NCBI GenBank assembly: GCA_009746045.1
Contig: RPFO01000034.1
Coordinates: forward strand, 2,174,471-2,238,470
DNA length: 64,000 bases
Source: Mesostigma viride
Taxonomy: Eukaryota > Streptophyta > Mesostigmatophyceae > Mesostigmatales > Mesostigmataceae
Direction of reading: 5' to 3'
The position numbers and the translations under genes were made by a program. Under the pieces are notes generated by a model. The model was not told where the DNA came from, made no database searches, and saw only the letters and a program-made list of their open reading frames with translations. Positions 1 through 29,671 of the stretch are shown piece after piece (positions within the stretch are counted from its first letter, which is position 1; each line of letters opens with the position of its first letter).

Positions 1-1071
<1,071 letters not shown>

Positions 1072-1565
1072 GATCATGGTAGGGCCACCAAGCTGTTGGG
1101 AGGGATCGGCGGGTATGCGCTGCTCTCTCTCTCTCTCTGTATGAACCTTCATGCTTTTTCCCTCCTCATGACCTCCCCTCATGACTTAAGCTGCACTTCT
1201 CAACAAAACCTTTCCCTCTACGCAGCACCTCTTACCCTCTCTGACTCGCTTATCCCCTCCTACTTGATGCCAAGGCTCGTCGCTGCTCTAACCGACCCCC
1301 CATCCTTTCCTGGCCTATCCCCTTGCCCACCCCCCCGCCCCCTCCCCCCCTGGATTCGTATCCATCCCTTCCCCCCTCCCCCCCCCCATTTTGTGTCCGT
1401 CCCGTCCCCCTTTTCCCTAAGCAGAGAGGCTCGGGAACCTCCCTCTCTTCCTCCTTTTCGTGTGCGCTCTTCTCACGTGGTCGACGTGGTTGCCCTTGCC
1501 TCTATGTTGTCATCCCTCTATGCTGCCTCTGCCCCCCTCCCCCCTGTTCTCTCCCCTCCAAACAG

Positions 1566-17279
<15,714 letters not shown>

Positions 17280-19637
17280 GGACCGCTTGAGATGTCCTCT
17301 TCCATGGTTCTCTTCCATGGTGGATTTAGTTTCCAAATCATCAACAGGAATGAGTTTTTGAAGTGCAGCGGTACGTCCCCAGGGGAGCCACGGCTTTTTG
17401 CGACTCTGCAAACAAGCCAGCACGCAGGGTCCCTGCCACACAGCCATGCAATTGGAATTGATCACTGGTCAGCCTGCCCCGCGTGGAGAGACGCTGATGA
17501 TATGTGCGCTGATGATTCTGAAGCAAAGCCAGTTGCCCGCCATCCTTTTAGATTTTTTGTGCTTTTAGTGCATTGGTCGAGGAGGCGTGGCAAGTGGCAG
17601 GGTCCCTAAGCCTGCACTTATATCGTGCAAGGCCGGTTGCCAGCAGTGTGTCTCTCGCATGGTGGCGCTGCAGGCTGTGGAAACCTGGGTTACCCGCGCA
17701 CTGCATGATGCCCATTCTTCTGAAAGTGCTGCCATGAGAAGTGCGATGGCCAGCTTGCCAGGCAGCATCTGTATGCTGTACTGTAGTATGTACTTTGTTG
17801 TGCCCCCTGTTATTGTGAACACTCACGTGTTGCACAAAGGCTGTCATCAGCCACATGTCCAAGCACTGGGGTGTCCCTTCACGATACGTTTAGTCGTTAA
17901 CTCTATTATTTCATCTTTCTGAGACAACTTTCTAGTTGGTACAAAAGCATGTAAGGGTTTTTTTGCATCGCCTCCATTAATATTAACGTTTGTGGCCGCA
18001 TCAAAACAACGAGTACACGCAAGCCAATTTACCAGCTGCTAGTACATTACAATTCGAATGCTCGATACTGAAGGCAACAATTATAAGCGAGTTATGACAC
18101 ACCTGTGTAGGCTCCTGCAACTCATGCCTCACACTTTGATGTCGATTCAGCGACACACCATGTACCCCGTTCCATGATCGATCACCGGCCATCTCGATCC
18201 TTGGTCCACGATTCCATAACACGTATAGTACATAGATGCGACTTTTCAACGGGATACCCAACAGTACGAAACCTCTTGGAGTGAAGCCTGCGCTGGTTGT
18301 ATCATCACTAAACTATATGCGTCAGCCCACCTATGGTATGGCACGGTTGTATTGATAAGTATACAGCATACCAAATAATACACACATGCACACACTCCTT
18401 CCCTTTCGCCCGCCGTGCCACCGACGCCGATGTAATTCCCGACACCCCCAGCCCCCCCCCCCCCCTCCTGCCTCACCACCACCACCACCACCACCCATAC
18501 CCCAGCCACCGCCCACCACCTCCGCCCTCCCTTCCTCCTCCTACCCACCCGGCTTCCCGCTCTCCTCCCCACCCTTCCCACCACCCACATGCAATCCTGT
18601 CCTCTGGCACTCCCACCCACCCACCCCCACCCCACCGATGCTGAAGCCGATCGACACCCCAGCCCGTTCCTCCTCACCACCCCCACTACTGCCACCACCC
18701 ATCCCACCGCCCGCTACCTCCGCCCCCATACCACCCATGCCACCGCCTACCACCTCCCCCCCCCGCCCCCCGCCCTCCTCCCCGCCATGACCACCGCCTC
18801 CCCTCACCCCCGCCGCCGCCACCGTCACTCCCACTCTCCCATGCAGCCAGTGCCGCGCCCCACCACCACCCACTTCCCCACCAGCCAGACCGACGCCCCC
18901 GCCCCCGCCCCTGCCCCGCCTCCCCCCCCCATCCCCCCCCCCACCCCCCCTCCGCCTCCCCAGCCCCACTCCCCACGTACCCCCACCCCCCATCCTCCTC
19001 CACCCCGGTGGCCACCGCACCCCATTGCGCGCCACACCCCGCCACCATGCCCACGTCCCGCCCACCGCATCTCCCGGCACCTTCCCCCGGCCACGCTTCT
19101 CCGACGACCGGCTCCCGCATGTGGACGACCAGTTGGACAACGTCAACTAGAACAGTGATAGGTAGTTCTAGATCATGCGGCAATCTGGCGCGAGGCCCCG
19201 CCGGCCGGCCAGTCTGGCCACCGGGGAAGTCAATTAATCCCTCCAAGTTACCCCTGGACCAAGCCTTACCCAAGGCCCACCCCATTGAGTAGTAACCCCG
19301 CAACAAGGTTTTTTCCCTGCTGGGCACTATCCCGGCAGGGTTTCCCTTCTGGCGCACAGCCCGCATGAGTAGGTAGGTTGGTCGTCATAACAACGACTAT
19401 TATACACGGCCTGTAATTGACACGGCCAGCTGCCAGCGACCAACCATAGGAGAATCCAGTATTTCACCGGCCCCTTGGGGGCAATCCTATTGTACTGTTT
19501 GCAGCTGCTCTGATGTTTCAACTCATTGGTACTTGGCTCTGAAGTAAGCTTAGGCCCGACAACAATGCCTTAGCGCGCGTGGTCGGTTAGCAGGCCGGAC
19601 TAGCAGCCGGTTGTACAAGCTAGTGCTTATACTTTTC
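17280..19637. other. intergenic, no gene recognised
   Basis: Downstream of the kinase stop. 18240-19150 is strongly C-rich on the + strand and gives long biased open frames on both strands without domain content. I see no conserved coding signal, RNA gene or clear terminator. Confidence 0.5.
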
Positions 19638-19731
19638 ATGCGGAAACCTTTTTGCTAAGGTAAACGCATATTCTTACATCCTGCGCAGGATGTAAGAATA
19701 TGCGTTGACCTTGGTAAAAAGGTTTGCGCAT
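19638..19731. repeat. long perfect-centre palindrome
   Basis: Arms of about 47 bp centred on CTGCGCAG (19681-19688) with only three mismatches; each arm contains GGTAAACGCATATTCTTACA or its complement. It could extrude a cruciform or be a foldback transposon remnant. Confidence 0.9.
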
Positions 19732-19798
19732 ATAAGTAAGTTGTTATGTAGGGGCCACGTACTCTCACCTTGTTTGCCACCCCCATCATCGTCAGGCA

Positions 19799-19846
19799 GG
19801 ACCATTCTATTAATTAATTAATTAGACTCGTGCTCCCGTTGGGGAG
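19799..19846 (-). mobile_element. retroelement 3' tail fragment
   Basis: TTAATTAATTAATTAG followed by the reverse complement of GTGACTCCCCAACGGGAGCAC, the same hairpin and tail that end the ORF1 elements at 47745 and 50608. Only the tail is recognisable. Confidence 0.6.
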
Positions 19847-19871
19847 TCACGGACCATTCTATGGATCCACT

Positions 19872-21583
19872 ATTAACCCCTAAATGGGCAGAAATACTGC
19901 CGATGCATCGGCTGTAACTTCACAATTTTGCAAACCAGATGCCATCCAACCCACCCATATCCAATGGCTGTCCTTGGGGGCCAAGCATGTCCATGAGTTG
20001 CCCTTCGGGTTGGTATATCACAACCTTACATATATGCAGGGTAGGCCATGTATAACTGCCGTCAAAGTCAGGGGGGTCAAGACGAGCGTTTTCATTTTTG
20101 GTAGAATGTGCATTTTGAATTATGTTGTAAGAGCTAGGCACCTACCACTTCAGGGATGATAAACAATTAGTTGCTGAACAGTTTGAGCCATTGGGGTCAT
20201 CATTTGGGTGGGTATACCAGCAGTTACACCCAGTACAGCCCATAGGGGTACCGTTGGTAAAAAGCAACCAAGGGGGTAGGAGTGGGCATACTACCTACTA
20301 ATACCTACTAATATGGCCCCCAACCATGCCACACAATACATTTCCCTTCCACAATGATGGGGAAACATAACTGCATCATCACACTGCCCTTACATGGCAC
20401 CTATGTGCAGGTGCCACCTTGTCCATGCACGTAGGTAACGTGGTACGGATACCCTACGCAAGGCATGCATTCTAGGAGGCAGCCACCAACAAACTAGTGA
20501 TTTTAAGCCTATTTCAGCTTGCCCTAGCAAGAATAAACTAGGCCTAAGCTGCTATAGCTTGCCAGGTGATGGCCAGCACACCTGGTGTCACATGCTGACA
20601 ATGGGAAGCTTCTACTCACCGGTTACATGCTTGATGATGCCACAGAGACCAGCCAACTGCCTCACACTCATGCAATATGTGTGTGGGAAATGTATAACAA
20701 ACATATATGGAGGTATTCAAACCCATACAGCCTCTTAAACTTATCACCATCACCCTGTGGCAGGTCAACTGACTGAGGGAAGCATCTAAGAAGGGTGTTT
20801 TAGAAAGGGGCCAGGCCAGGGTCAAGAAAGAGCATGAATAATGCAAAAAGAATGTGCTACACAAGCTAGAACGTATATATAAACGTCAAACATCGATAGG
20901 AAAACGATGCTTAAGCTTTACCAGGCATGGATGGCGTTACCTTGGCCCAGGCGGTGGCCGCAAAATGGCGCATTTCGGCACACCAAAGTTGTGCAGCATG
21001 GTCGCTGGATTCGGCGATTTCTGGCCACCCTTGCACGTTTACGACTACCATGTATCATAAAAAGTACAAAGAAACCAATATATCCTTTAAAATACGCCGG
21101 AAAGTTATTGCTGTCAACGTTTCTATCGTCCGGCCTGATCGCAGTTTTTTCCAGCAAGAACGCTGCCGACACCTATCAAATGGCATTCCCGCGAACCAAA
21201 AATTGGCCTGTATCATCTTTAGGACGTATAAAATCAATTTCCTGACTTTGGTCAGAAAATTCGAACGAAAACGTAAATGCCATGCGTGGGCGCAAGCCGC
21301 CATGGCCAGGTCGTCGTTTTCCGGAATGCACGTTGTACGCGAAAAAGTACCCTGACCCCTTGTACTTTGACCGGCCAGAACACCTCTATAACTTTGTCAG
21401 AAGTATGCAAACCCTAGTACCATGCTGTGAGGAAAATTATAAACTTTCATTCTTCTCAGCTAAACGTTTCCTAATTCTCAATAGTTTTCGCGGCATTTGG
21501 TCCCCCGAGAAGGGGCCGACGTGTCGGCTGTAACTCAGTTTTAGGCGGAAAATCGGCAGCCAGACCATTTAGGGGTTAACAGA
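19872..21583. mobile_element. TTAA-flanked inverted-repeat element, piggyBac-like non-autonomous
   Basis: The left end reads TTAACCCCTAAATGG and the right end is its exact reverse complement, giving 15-bp terminal inverted repeats including TTAA at both outer edges. Subterminal palindromes are GCCGATGCATCGGC at 19899-19912 and GCCGACGTGTCGGC near 21516, both followed by TGTAACT. TTAA targets with CCC-starting ends are the hallmark of piggyBac elements. No transposase frame is visible in the 1.7 kb interior, so it would depend on a partner. The pairing of ends could still be coincidental. Confidence 0.6.
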
Positions 21584-21606
21584 CCTGTCGGTACCGCCGC
21601 GGCTGG

Positions 21607-22156
<550 letters not shown>

Positions 22157-22594
22157 ATATTCTCCTGTATATTCTCCACGGTGACTGCTACCGCCTCTTA
22201 ACATATAACGAATTGGCTGCCTGGGTCCCCCATGCAATATGCCTACTTATATGCTGCCTGGGCCGCGCTAGTACAAGCCATACCCCCCCGCTGGCACACA
22301 CTCATGACTTCTCCCCGTGCCCCCTATAAAGCTGTTGAATGGTGCTGCTTTTGTCCATACAGCACGACCGCAACATGCTCGGGGAAGGTGATCGCAGAAC
22401 TCCCCCCTGGAACCCTGCACGTTCAACTACTGGCGCCGCTGAGCGGCCATAACGGCTGTCTGGCTCAACTTACAACTGCAGTTGTGTTCCTCCCCACCCA
22501 GCTATGCCACCGGATTCGGGTTGTACTTTGATCCCTTGAACAATCATGTGTATACCAACCCAACCCCAACCTTCCCGACGCTGCTATTATTTGG

Positions 22595-23443
22595 CTACAC
22601 GTGGGATCAACCCGCCTGGACATGTTGTCATTGGATCCAGTGGAATTTGGCTGGGTGCTAAATGAGGGTGACAGCAGAATTGTAAAAGGCCTTTACGAGT
22701 ACACGGCAGAGTGGGGCCACACAATGCTCTTGCATAAAAACCATCAATTCCACCCCGGACGGACACGCTGGGGCGCTACTGAGTGTCCTGGCCACACCTG
22801 GGTCCGCAACATCACCCTCGCCGCTGACCACCCGCTGATCGATCGCCGCGCGACTGACGTACAACACCTCTTGATGCACCGATCCATCGGGGTCGGGGAG
22901 ATCCTCCACCGGCGATTTCAACACCCTGCCACATGTTTATGTACTAACCCCAATGAAACGGTGGAACACCGATTCTTATGGTGTAACCTCCTGGGAGTTT
23001 GGACCTGGTTGATTGGTTTATGGGCAGCCTGAACGTCTGAGCCTATCATACCGGTGTCTACCCGCTCAATTATCTTTGGCATCACTGGCACCCCTGGCCT
23101 TGAGCTCACCTTTGCACAACAAGCGTGGATATGGCTCCGCACATGCATGTTATATACAATCTGGACGGTGCGAAATGATGTGGTGTTCAATAGGCGCACC
23201 GTTTTCGACAAAGATGGGGTTCTCTCACGCTTCATTTACCTATGGAACTCCGGCATGCGACGCTATTGGATGGTTGCAAATGAACAAAACAAAATCTGGG
23301 ACCCTGGCGCGGACCAGGATAAGCCCAGCCCACTTGAGATCTTTCATGACCTCATGGGCAAAAACAGGATCTTTACCCACATGCCCAATGACAACCCATT
23401 AGAAGTTCAGTGGCTTCCGTGGTCTAGTAAGGCTCCGTTTTAG
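22595..23443 (+). pseudogene. retroelement fragment with RT-type zinc-binding motif
   Basis: One frame runs from about 22595 to 23443 with a single in-frame TGA at 23030-23032. It contains C-x-C-x8-H-x4-C (CLC...ETVEHRFLWC) followed by a Trp-rich helix and IWTVRNDVVF. This resembles the zinc-binding region downstream of reverse transcriptase in plant LINE-like elements, where W..RN..VF is typical. No RT core is recognisable upstream, where frames change at about 22530-22600. Likely the 3' coding end of a decayed non-LTR element. Confidence 0.6.
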
Positions 23444-24703
23444 CCACTGACATCTTGATCATACCCTATGAGGCTTAGCAGGGATTAACTACTGGTTATA
23501 TTTGGAATAAACGTACACCTATTTACCTGGAAAACCGTTAACTTAAAGGGTAGGTAGGTAGGGTGCCGGGCCGATATGGGTTTTTTACAACTGAACAAAA
23601 CACTTGGATTTTCTGCTAGCTCCCAATATGGTCGGAATTTTGAAACGGTTTGATGGACAAACTGATAGCACTTGGCGAGCTGAACCCAACTAATCTGCAG
23701 TCAAAATTTTGGCAGGTACCATAGAGGGGGGGGGGGGGTTGCCCGCAAGATGGTGCTGCCCCTAGGCACGGAAGTATGCTGCCGTCTGCCACCCGCCACT
23801 CAAGGCTTCGGCTATCCAGCGCCCGGCCGTGCCGTGCCAGTATCGCGTCGCGCCGGCCAGCGACCCATTTAAGAAAACCGGAATTTTCCCATACACCAAT
23901 ATGCTCAAACGGTAGAGCTCGTGGAGCTGATCATTTTGCTCCCTAGGTCGACCCCTATAACCCTTGGGACCTAAGGGTTTTGCTAGGTATAGCGCGTACG
24001 TGCTACAGTAGGTAGGTAGGGTCCAAGGGCCAACTAGTTTTGGAAAATTTCAGCGTAGTGTCTGATATTTTTGTTTTTTCCACCCCCCCTGGATTTTTAT
24101 GCATAAAGTTTACTAAAGTTTCCAGCGTACGTAAGGCGTACGGTCCTGGGCCCTAGCTTTTGATGTGTGCCCCGTCCAATCCGGCATCCAGGACGTCATG
24201 ATGTGTCCCCCAGAGTAACGGATGGACGGCCAGTTCTGTCGGTGGGGTCGTGGCAGTCGGCGGGAGGTTGGAGTCAGCACGGATAATAGACGGATAATAT
24301 GTGCCTCCCGGCGTCAGCAGGCCTTCGCTTTTTGCCCAAACCATCGTATCTGTTGCCCGCGCATCGTATCTCTTTACGTCGGTATCTGTCCTTACCTGGC
24401 ACGCCGGGGCGTAAAGGCGACAAGCCCTCCTTACCGGTGCGGAGGCCGCCATTTGCGTTTTTGGAAGGCACGAACAACGCCCACTAACTCGCAAATGCTG
24501 TTGACGACTTGTCATCTCTAGCGCCCCTCTTGGTCGGGCCGCAGGCCGTGTTCAAGTCTAGCGATTGGAGAGCAATGCGGCTTCACGCCATGTGCGCAAT
24601 TGAACGCCGACCAAATTAGCATGTGCACGGCCTGTCAGTGGTCGTAGCATTTCACGGCACTTGCGTCCATCAGCGCAGGGGATTTTCGGGGCTTATATGC
24701 GTT
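23444..24703. other. intergenic, no gene recognised
   Basis: Contains short AGGT runs (near 23550 and 24009), an 11-G run near 23728 and a moderately AT-rich stretch. No coding or RNA gene seen. Confidence 0.5.
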
Positions 24704-24724
24704 TGATTTCGGGTTAGGAGCACA

Positions 24725-26008
24725 ATGCGGGTCCTTGACAGGCCTGCCATTTGCTTCGCTGCTCCTCCAGCCGGCCTCGCGTCCTGTTCAGCGCCATTGC
24801 AACCAGCCCGACATGGGCGACCGCCCATCGTGCACAAATCCCTAAATGCCTTGTTTAGAACGGGTGGGCTGGACACCGGGAAGCTCGCCACCAGTAGATG
24901 CCTCAGCCCCACCCGCGGCCCGGGCCCGCTTCGGCGACATTCGGGTCCCGTGTGCATGGTCCAGAGCAGCGGGGGCGCGTCCATGGGTAGCGGGAACCTA
25001 GGTTTCCCAAACGGGGCCGACGCGCCCGCCGGGAGCGGCTCCCCTGCTCTCTGGTCCCGCCTCGAGGTCCCCCTCCTGCTATCCTTGTGGTACATCAACA
25101 ACATCTGCTACAACGTGCTGACCAAGAACGTCCTCCTCAACATCCCGCTTCCCTTCTCCATGTCCGCGTTCCACTTGCTCGTCTCCAGCTGCCTGTGCCT
25201 CGCCGGCTGGTACTCCGGCCTCCTGCGCCGCAAGCATACGATGACGGGCGACGAGCTGGTCCACACTCTCCCCCTCGCCGCGTCCAACATGGTGGGCCAC
25301 CTACTGGGACAGATCTCCGTGTGCGCTGTCGCAGTCTCCTTCACCCACACAATCAAGGCCTCGGAGCCCTTCTTCTACATCCTCATCTCCAAGTTCCTCG
25401 TCCCGGGCTTCTCCGTCTCCCTCCCCATCCTGGCCACCCTCGTGCCCATGGTCGGTGGCGTCGCGCTCGCCTGCCTCGGCGAGCTCTCCTTCAACTGGAC
25501 GGGGTTCCTCGGCGCGATTCTCTCGAACGTCGCGTACGCGTTCCGCGCCGTCGTGTCCAAGCGGTCCATGGTCGCGCACGGCGCCAACACCGCCGCCGTG
25601 TCGCTGGACCGCCTCAATGCGGTCGACACCTATTCGTACATGACACTCCTCGCGGCGCCCTGCCTGCTGCTCACGGCCGCGCTGGTCGACCGGTCTGCGT
25701 TTCTACCCGCCGTCACCGCCACGGTCGCCAAGCACGGCGGCGCGTGGCTCGTGGCCACGGCCCTCCTTGCCGGGTGCACGTACCATCTGGACAACCTGCT
25801 GTCCTTTGTACTCCTCGAGAAGGTCAACACGGTCACCCACGGGGTCGGCCGCGTGGGCCAGCGCCTGTTCACGATATTCGCGTCCATCCTCGTGTTCGGG
25901 AACCCCACGAGCGCGAGGGGGATATTTGGCATCCTTGTCGCGGTGTCGTCGGTCGGGCTGTACTCCTACCTGGTCTCCCACGAACCGGACGCGGTCCATG
26001 AGGACTGA
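24725..26008 (+). CDS. triose-phosphate/phosphate translocator family protein, plastid
   Basis: An intronless 427-residue ORF; the ATG is the first after an in-frame TGA at 24704. Residues 1 to about 107 are Ser/Ala/Arg/Pro-rich with few acidic residues, as for a plastid transit peptide. The rest aligns with the TPT/DMT fold: WYINNICYNVLTK and FHLLVSS (helices 1-2), SFTHTIKASEPFF (the conserved Lys region), and near the C-terminus EKVNTVTHGVGRVGQRL then FGNP. These carriers exchange inorganic phosphate for C3-C6 sugar phosphates across the inner plastid envelope. The C-terminal Lys-Arg pair that binds phosphate in characterised members reads Gln-Arg here, so substrate preference is uncertain. 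Third positions are strongly C-biased, suggesting high expression. Confidence 0.88.
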   Translation: MRVLDRPAICFAAPPAGLASCSAPLQPARHGRPPIVHKSLNALFRTGGLDTGKLATSRCLSPTRGPGPLRRHSGPVCMVQSSGGASMGSGNLGFPNGADAPAGSGSPALWSRLEVPLLLSLWYINNICYNVLTKNVLLNIPLPFSMSAFHLLVSSCLCLAGWYSGLLRRKHTMTGDELVHTLPLAASNMVGHLLGQISVCAVAVSFTHTIKASEPFFYILISKFLVPGFSVSLPILATLVPMVGGVALACLGELSFNWTGFLGAILSNVAYAFRAVVSKRSMVAHGANTAAVSLDRLNAVDTYSYMTLLAAPCLLLTAALVDRSAFLPAVTATVAKHGGAWLVATALLAGCTYHLDNLLSFVLLEKVNTVTHGVGRVGQRLFTIFASILVFGNPTSARGIFGILVAVSSVGLYSYLVSHEPDAVHED

Positions 26009-26059
26009 GGTCCGCAGGAGGGCTACGTGCGGTGCATGAGGGCGGATGGCCAGATGGCG

Positions 26060-26255
26060 TCTGATGGCCAGAGAGGGCGGATGGCCGGATGAGGGCGGAT
26101 GGCCGGATAAGGGCGGATGGCCGGATGAGGGCGGATGGCCGGATGAGGGCGGATGGCCGGATGAGGGCGGATGGCCGGATGAGGGCGGATGGCCGGATGA
26201 GGGCGGATGGCCGGATGAGGGTGGATGGCCGGATGAGGGCGGATGGCCTGTGTGA
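26060..26255. repeat. 18-bp minisatellite downstream of the translocator
   Basis: About ten copies of GATGGCCGGATGAGGGCG with rare variants (GATAAGG, GAGGGTG), beginning about 50 bp after the stop codon. Confidence 0.95.
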
Positions 26256-26855
26256 GGGACCCCTACAGCATGTGCGCATGAGGCCGCAACGCCGGATGCG
26301 GGGAATGAGGACGGAGAGGGAGCCTGATGCGGTGCTGGAAGGCTGGCACACGGCACGGCATGGGCAGGAGGATGGGTAGCTGCTGCGCATGGATGAGGGG
26401 CGAAACGCGGTCCAGGATGGCTGATTGCCCCACGAGACATGGGGGAGCTAGGGAAGGGGCACGGTCCCGGCAGGGTATGGCACGTTGCCACCAAGGGTCA
26501 CATGAGGCCTCTAGGGCATGGCGCGGTGCAGGAGGGCTGGGCGGCGCAGGGCAAGAGCGTGAGGGTGGGGGTTTGGTCCCCATGGATAGGGGCCAGGTGC
26601 GGTGCTTGAGGGCTGGCAGGGGGTAGAGTCCCAGCAGGGTGCCCCACGAGGCGTGAGTTCGCAGCCGGGGGCTCCTATCAATTGATTAGGGATCGCATCG
26701 CAGAGCGCCAGCCCACGACAGCCTTGGCCATGGTCGGTGCATCGCCCGTGCGCATGATGCATGTCGCGGGTGCTGGTGCTGCTGTGTGCCTGCGTGGACG
26801 GCCTGGTGGGGCCACTCGTGGCAACCAGGGGCCATGGGCGCTGTATCAAGAGGGG

Positions 26856-27018
26856 TTGGGGGTTGGGGGTGGGTGGGTTGGGGGGTGGGGGTGGGTGGGT
26901 TGGGGGTTGGGGGTGGGTGGGTGGGTGGGTGGGGTGGTGGTGGGTGGGTGGGTTGGTGGGTTGGGGGGTGGGTGGGTGGGTGGGGTGGGTGGGTGGGGTG
27001 GGTGGGGTGGGGTGGGCA
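26856..27018 (+). repeat. G-tract region with quadruplex potential
   Basis: Dense GGGTGGG and GGGTTGGGG runs on the + strand: many sets of four G-tracts with 1-3 base loops. Confidence 0.85.
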
Positions 27019-27059
27019 GACGCATGTGGCTGCATGTGTTGCCGCACGATCAATAAAAT

Positions 27060-28930
27060 CAGCCGTCCAACCTTTTGAGCGGTTGGTTGTTTTGCGAGGC
27101 CGTGGGTGCTGGATACGTGAAGGGGGGGGGGGGGGGGGAAATGCTGGCATACGCACGGGTGCGGCATGAATGGCTGCCCTGATGCACGGACGAGTGAAGC
27201 ATGTACCCCTTTAGAAGTGATGGCCCTCCTTGTGAGGTGACGGGTCGTGGGAAGAGGAATGGGTCTGGCATATCCTCGACCCACCTTGGGGTGCAGCCAC
27301 GCAGCCTAGCGCCAGCAGGGCCTGCGTGCCCGACTGTTGTGTCGCGTAGGGCAGCTGGAGCGGCCCAACAGTCGTGTGTTGCGGATGCGCGAGTGCACTG
27401 CGGCGCCAGCTGGTCCATCCCCGGCGCCGCTGTCCAAAGGCACACGCGTGCAAGGGCTGCAGACACATGCCGAGCTACAGCCTCAGCCTGTGTGGCCTTG
27501 ATGGCCATGAGGGTGGGGGGGCGGGGGGCGCTCTGCCAGGTGTGCGGTTATTGGTCGCGGTAGATGCTGCCGCCACCTGTCTTTGGACAGGTGCCGCCCG
27601 GAGGGGCGCTGTATGGTCAGGCGTGCCTGGTATTCCGTGTCGACGGACGTCTGACGCACAGGGCGGACGGTCACCAGACATTCTGTGCCTCGTCCACGAG
27701 CTGCTCCATGAGGGATGCTGCATGGTGCTTGCCAAGGGCGGCGTCACCAGAAAATTGAAACCCCATCACTTGTTATAGGGATTGCCGTGCCAAGCGGTGG
27801 CATACCACCGGCTTGCTGCCGTGGCTTCCACACTGCGGTGCTGCTGCTGGCAGGCCATGATGGGCTGGTGAGTGGCTGGCCCGGGTCGCATTTCCAGGGC
27901 CTGACCCTAAAGGCGAATCGGGTCAGCGGAGCTTTGTTGGGTTGTGATGGGGTTGGGTTGTTAAAATGTTGGTTCGTAGGGCTGCTGTCTCCCTGGTAGG
28001 GAGGACTCGGCGGGACTTGGCTTTTGCTCGGGCGGATGGGTCGCAGTTGAAAGGGTTTGCCACTAGGATTTGAACGCGCCACGTCTGGCAGTGTGCACAA
28101 GGGTGTGAACGCGGGACGTCTGGCAGTATGCACTACATGAGCCGTGTCGCACCTGCCGCTCGCTCGGTGTGGCCCGAGAGGTCTGTGGGTCTGTGGGCCT
28201 TATGGGCATGGGCTGGCTCGCATGTACGCCCCGTCCGGGTGCCCCATGGAATAGTGCCCTGACATCACCTTTGCGCTGCGGCTTTGCAAGGCGACCCCCT
28301 GTATGATTGTGAAAATGTTGTGGGAGCATCATGGCCCCGCACACGTTGGGGGCGTCGTCAGTCGGCGGGCTGGCCATTGGTACAACAGGTGGCGGAGCGA
28401 GGGCAGACGCATGGAACATGCCACCACGGGCGGCACCTCCCGCGTGTGTGTCAGGAGCTCCTACAGCCACTCCCGCCGTCAGTTGGGCACTGTCGGGGGC
28501 GGAAATGCCAGTGAGGCAAAGGCCGCGGTTGGAAACTGGGTGAGCGCTACCTCAGGGACGGTCGATGGCACAGGGACCCTGGGACATGTGCGTGCCTGTC
28601 AGCGGTTCGCAGCGTCGCTGCCAGCTCGTGGCCTGTAGGGGCTAGGCTAGGAATGACGTTTTAAATGTAGCGATTCTCGCAACTTGGACTGGTATTGGGA
28701 GCTTCTCCCATTGGTGTCGAGACTGTTTTCATACCAGCGAATGCCGTTGCAGTTTGCGGGGGGTGTACGGCGCAGGAGGTTTGCCGTTTTTGTTTGTGGC
28801 AGGCCTGCTGTTCCCAGAGGCGCTTGAGGCGGTTGAGGCGGTCCACAATCATAGTGCAGAGTGCGCTGTGGTAGGGCACATCGTCCCTCAATCCCTGGGA
28901 TTAGCTGGGAAGGTCGATCTCTTTACCAAT
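27060..28930. other. GC-rich intergenic stretch, no gene recognised
   Basis: Only short open frames with no family resemblance. At 28060-28170 (minus) two near-copies of CCAGACGT followed by GCGTTCA occur, the second reading GCGTTCAAATCC, which fits a pol III B box; a complete tRNA fold cannot be drawn. Confidence 0.45.
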
Positions 28931-29035
28931 AAATTGTTGCAGTAGTAAAGAGATACTCCGTGTTGCAGTGGATAACGCTGCAGGTCCGTTGCCTGCTCTG
29001 CTGTGCTCAAAGGAAGTGAATCGTTCTGTGTGCAA

Positions 29036-29215
29036 CTATCAAGGAGACAACCAGCTATAACTATATATCGAGAATCTTTTTGTGTGCAACTGTCAAGGAG
29101 ACAACCAGCTATAACTACATATAGAGAATCTTTTGTGTGCAACTATCAAGGAGACAACCAGCCTATAACTATAGTAGTATGTAGAGAATCTTTTGTGTGC
29201 AACTATATATAGAGA
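29036..29215. repeat. tandem repeat of about 57 bp
   Basis: Three to four units with CAACTATCAAGGAGACAACC, a run of ACTATATA type and GAGAATCTTTTGTGTG. The TATCAAGGAGACAACCAG core also forms the ends of the repeat family at 4104 and 36775. Confidence 0.85.
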
Positions 29216-29452
29216 ATAACAATGTACTCTGCTTGGCGGGTCCTCGTTGGGGGAGAGATTGCGGATCTCGCTTCTCGGACGTTGGTCAAATGGGTTAAGA
29301 GTTGTATCAAGGAGACGACCAGCGCAGGCCAGAAATCGGGAGATTGTATGTAGTGTGGCCCAGTGATTGCTGACCAAGCGGACCTTTGCAGAGCGTCCCA
29401 GTGTCCTTGTCTTTTGCATGATGAGATTGACTTGCAAATCTTCAGTGAAGAG

Positions 29453-29671
<219 letters not shown>

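Noticed and set aside
28940..29010. tRNA gene near GCAGTGGATAACGC
   Set aside because: The A-box-like part and a 5-bp anticodon stem can be drawn, but position 33 is not U and no T-arm or acceptor stem follows.
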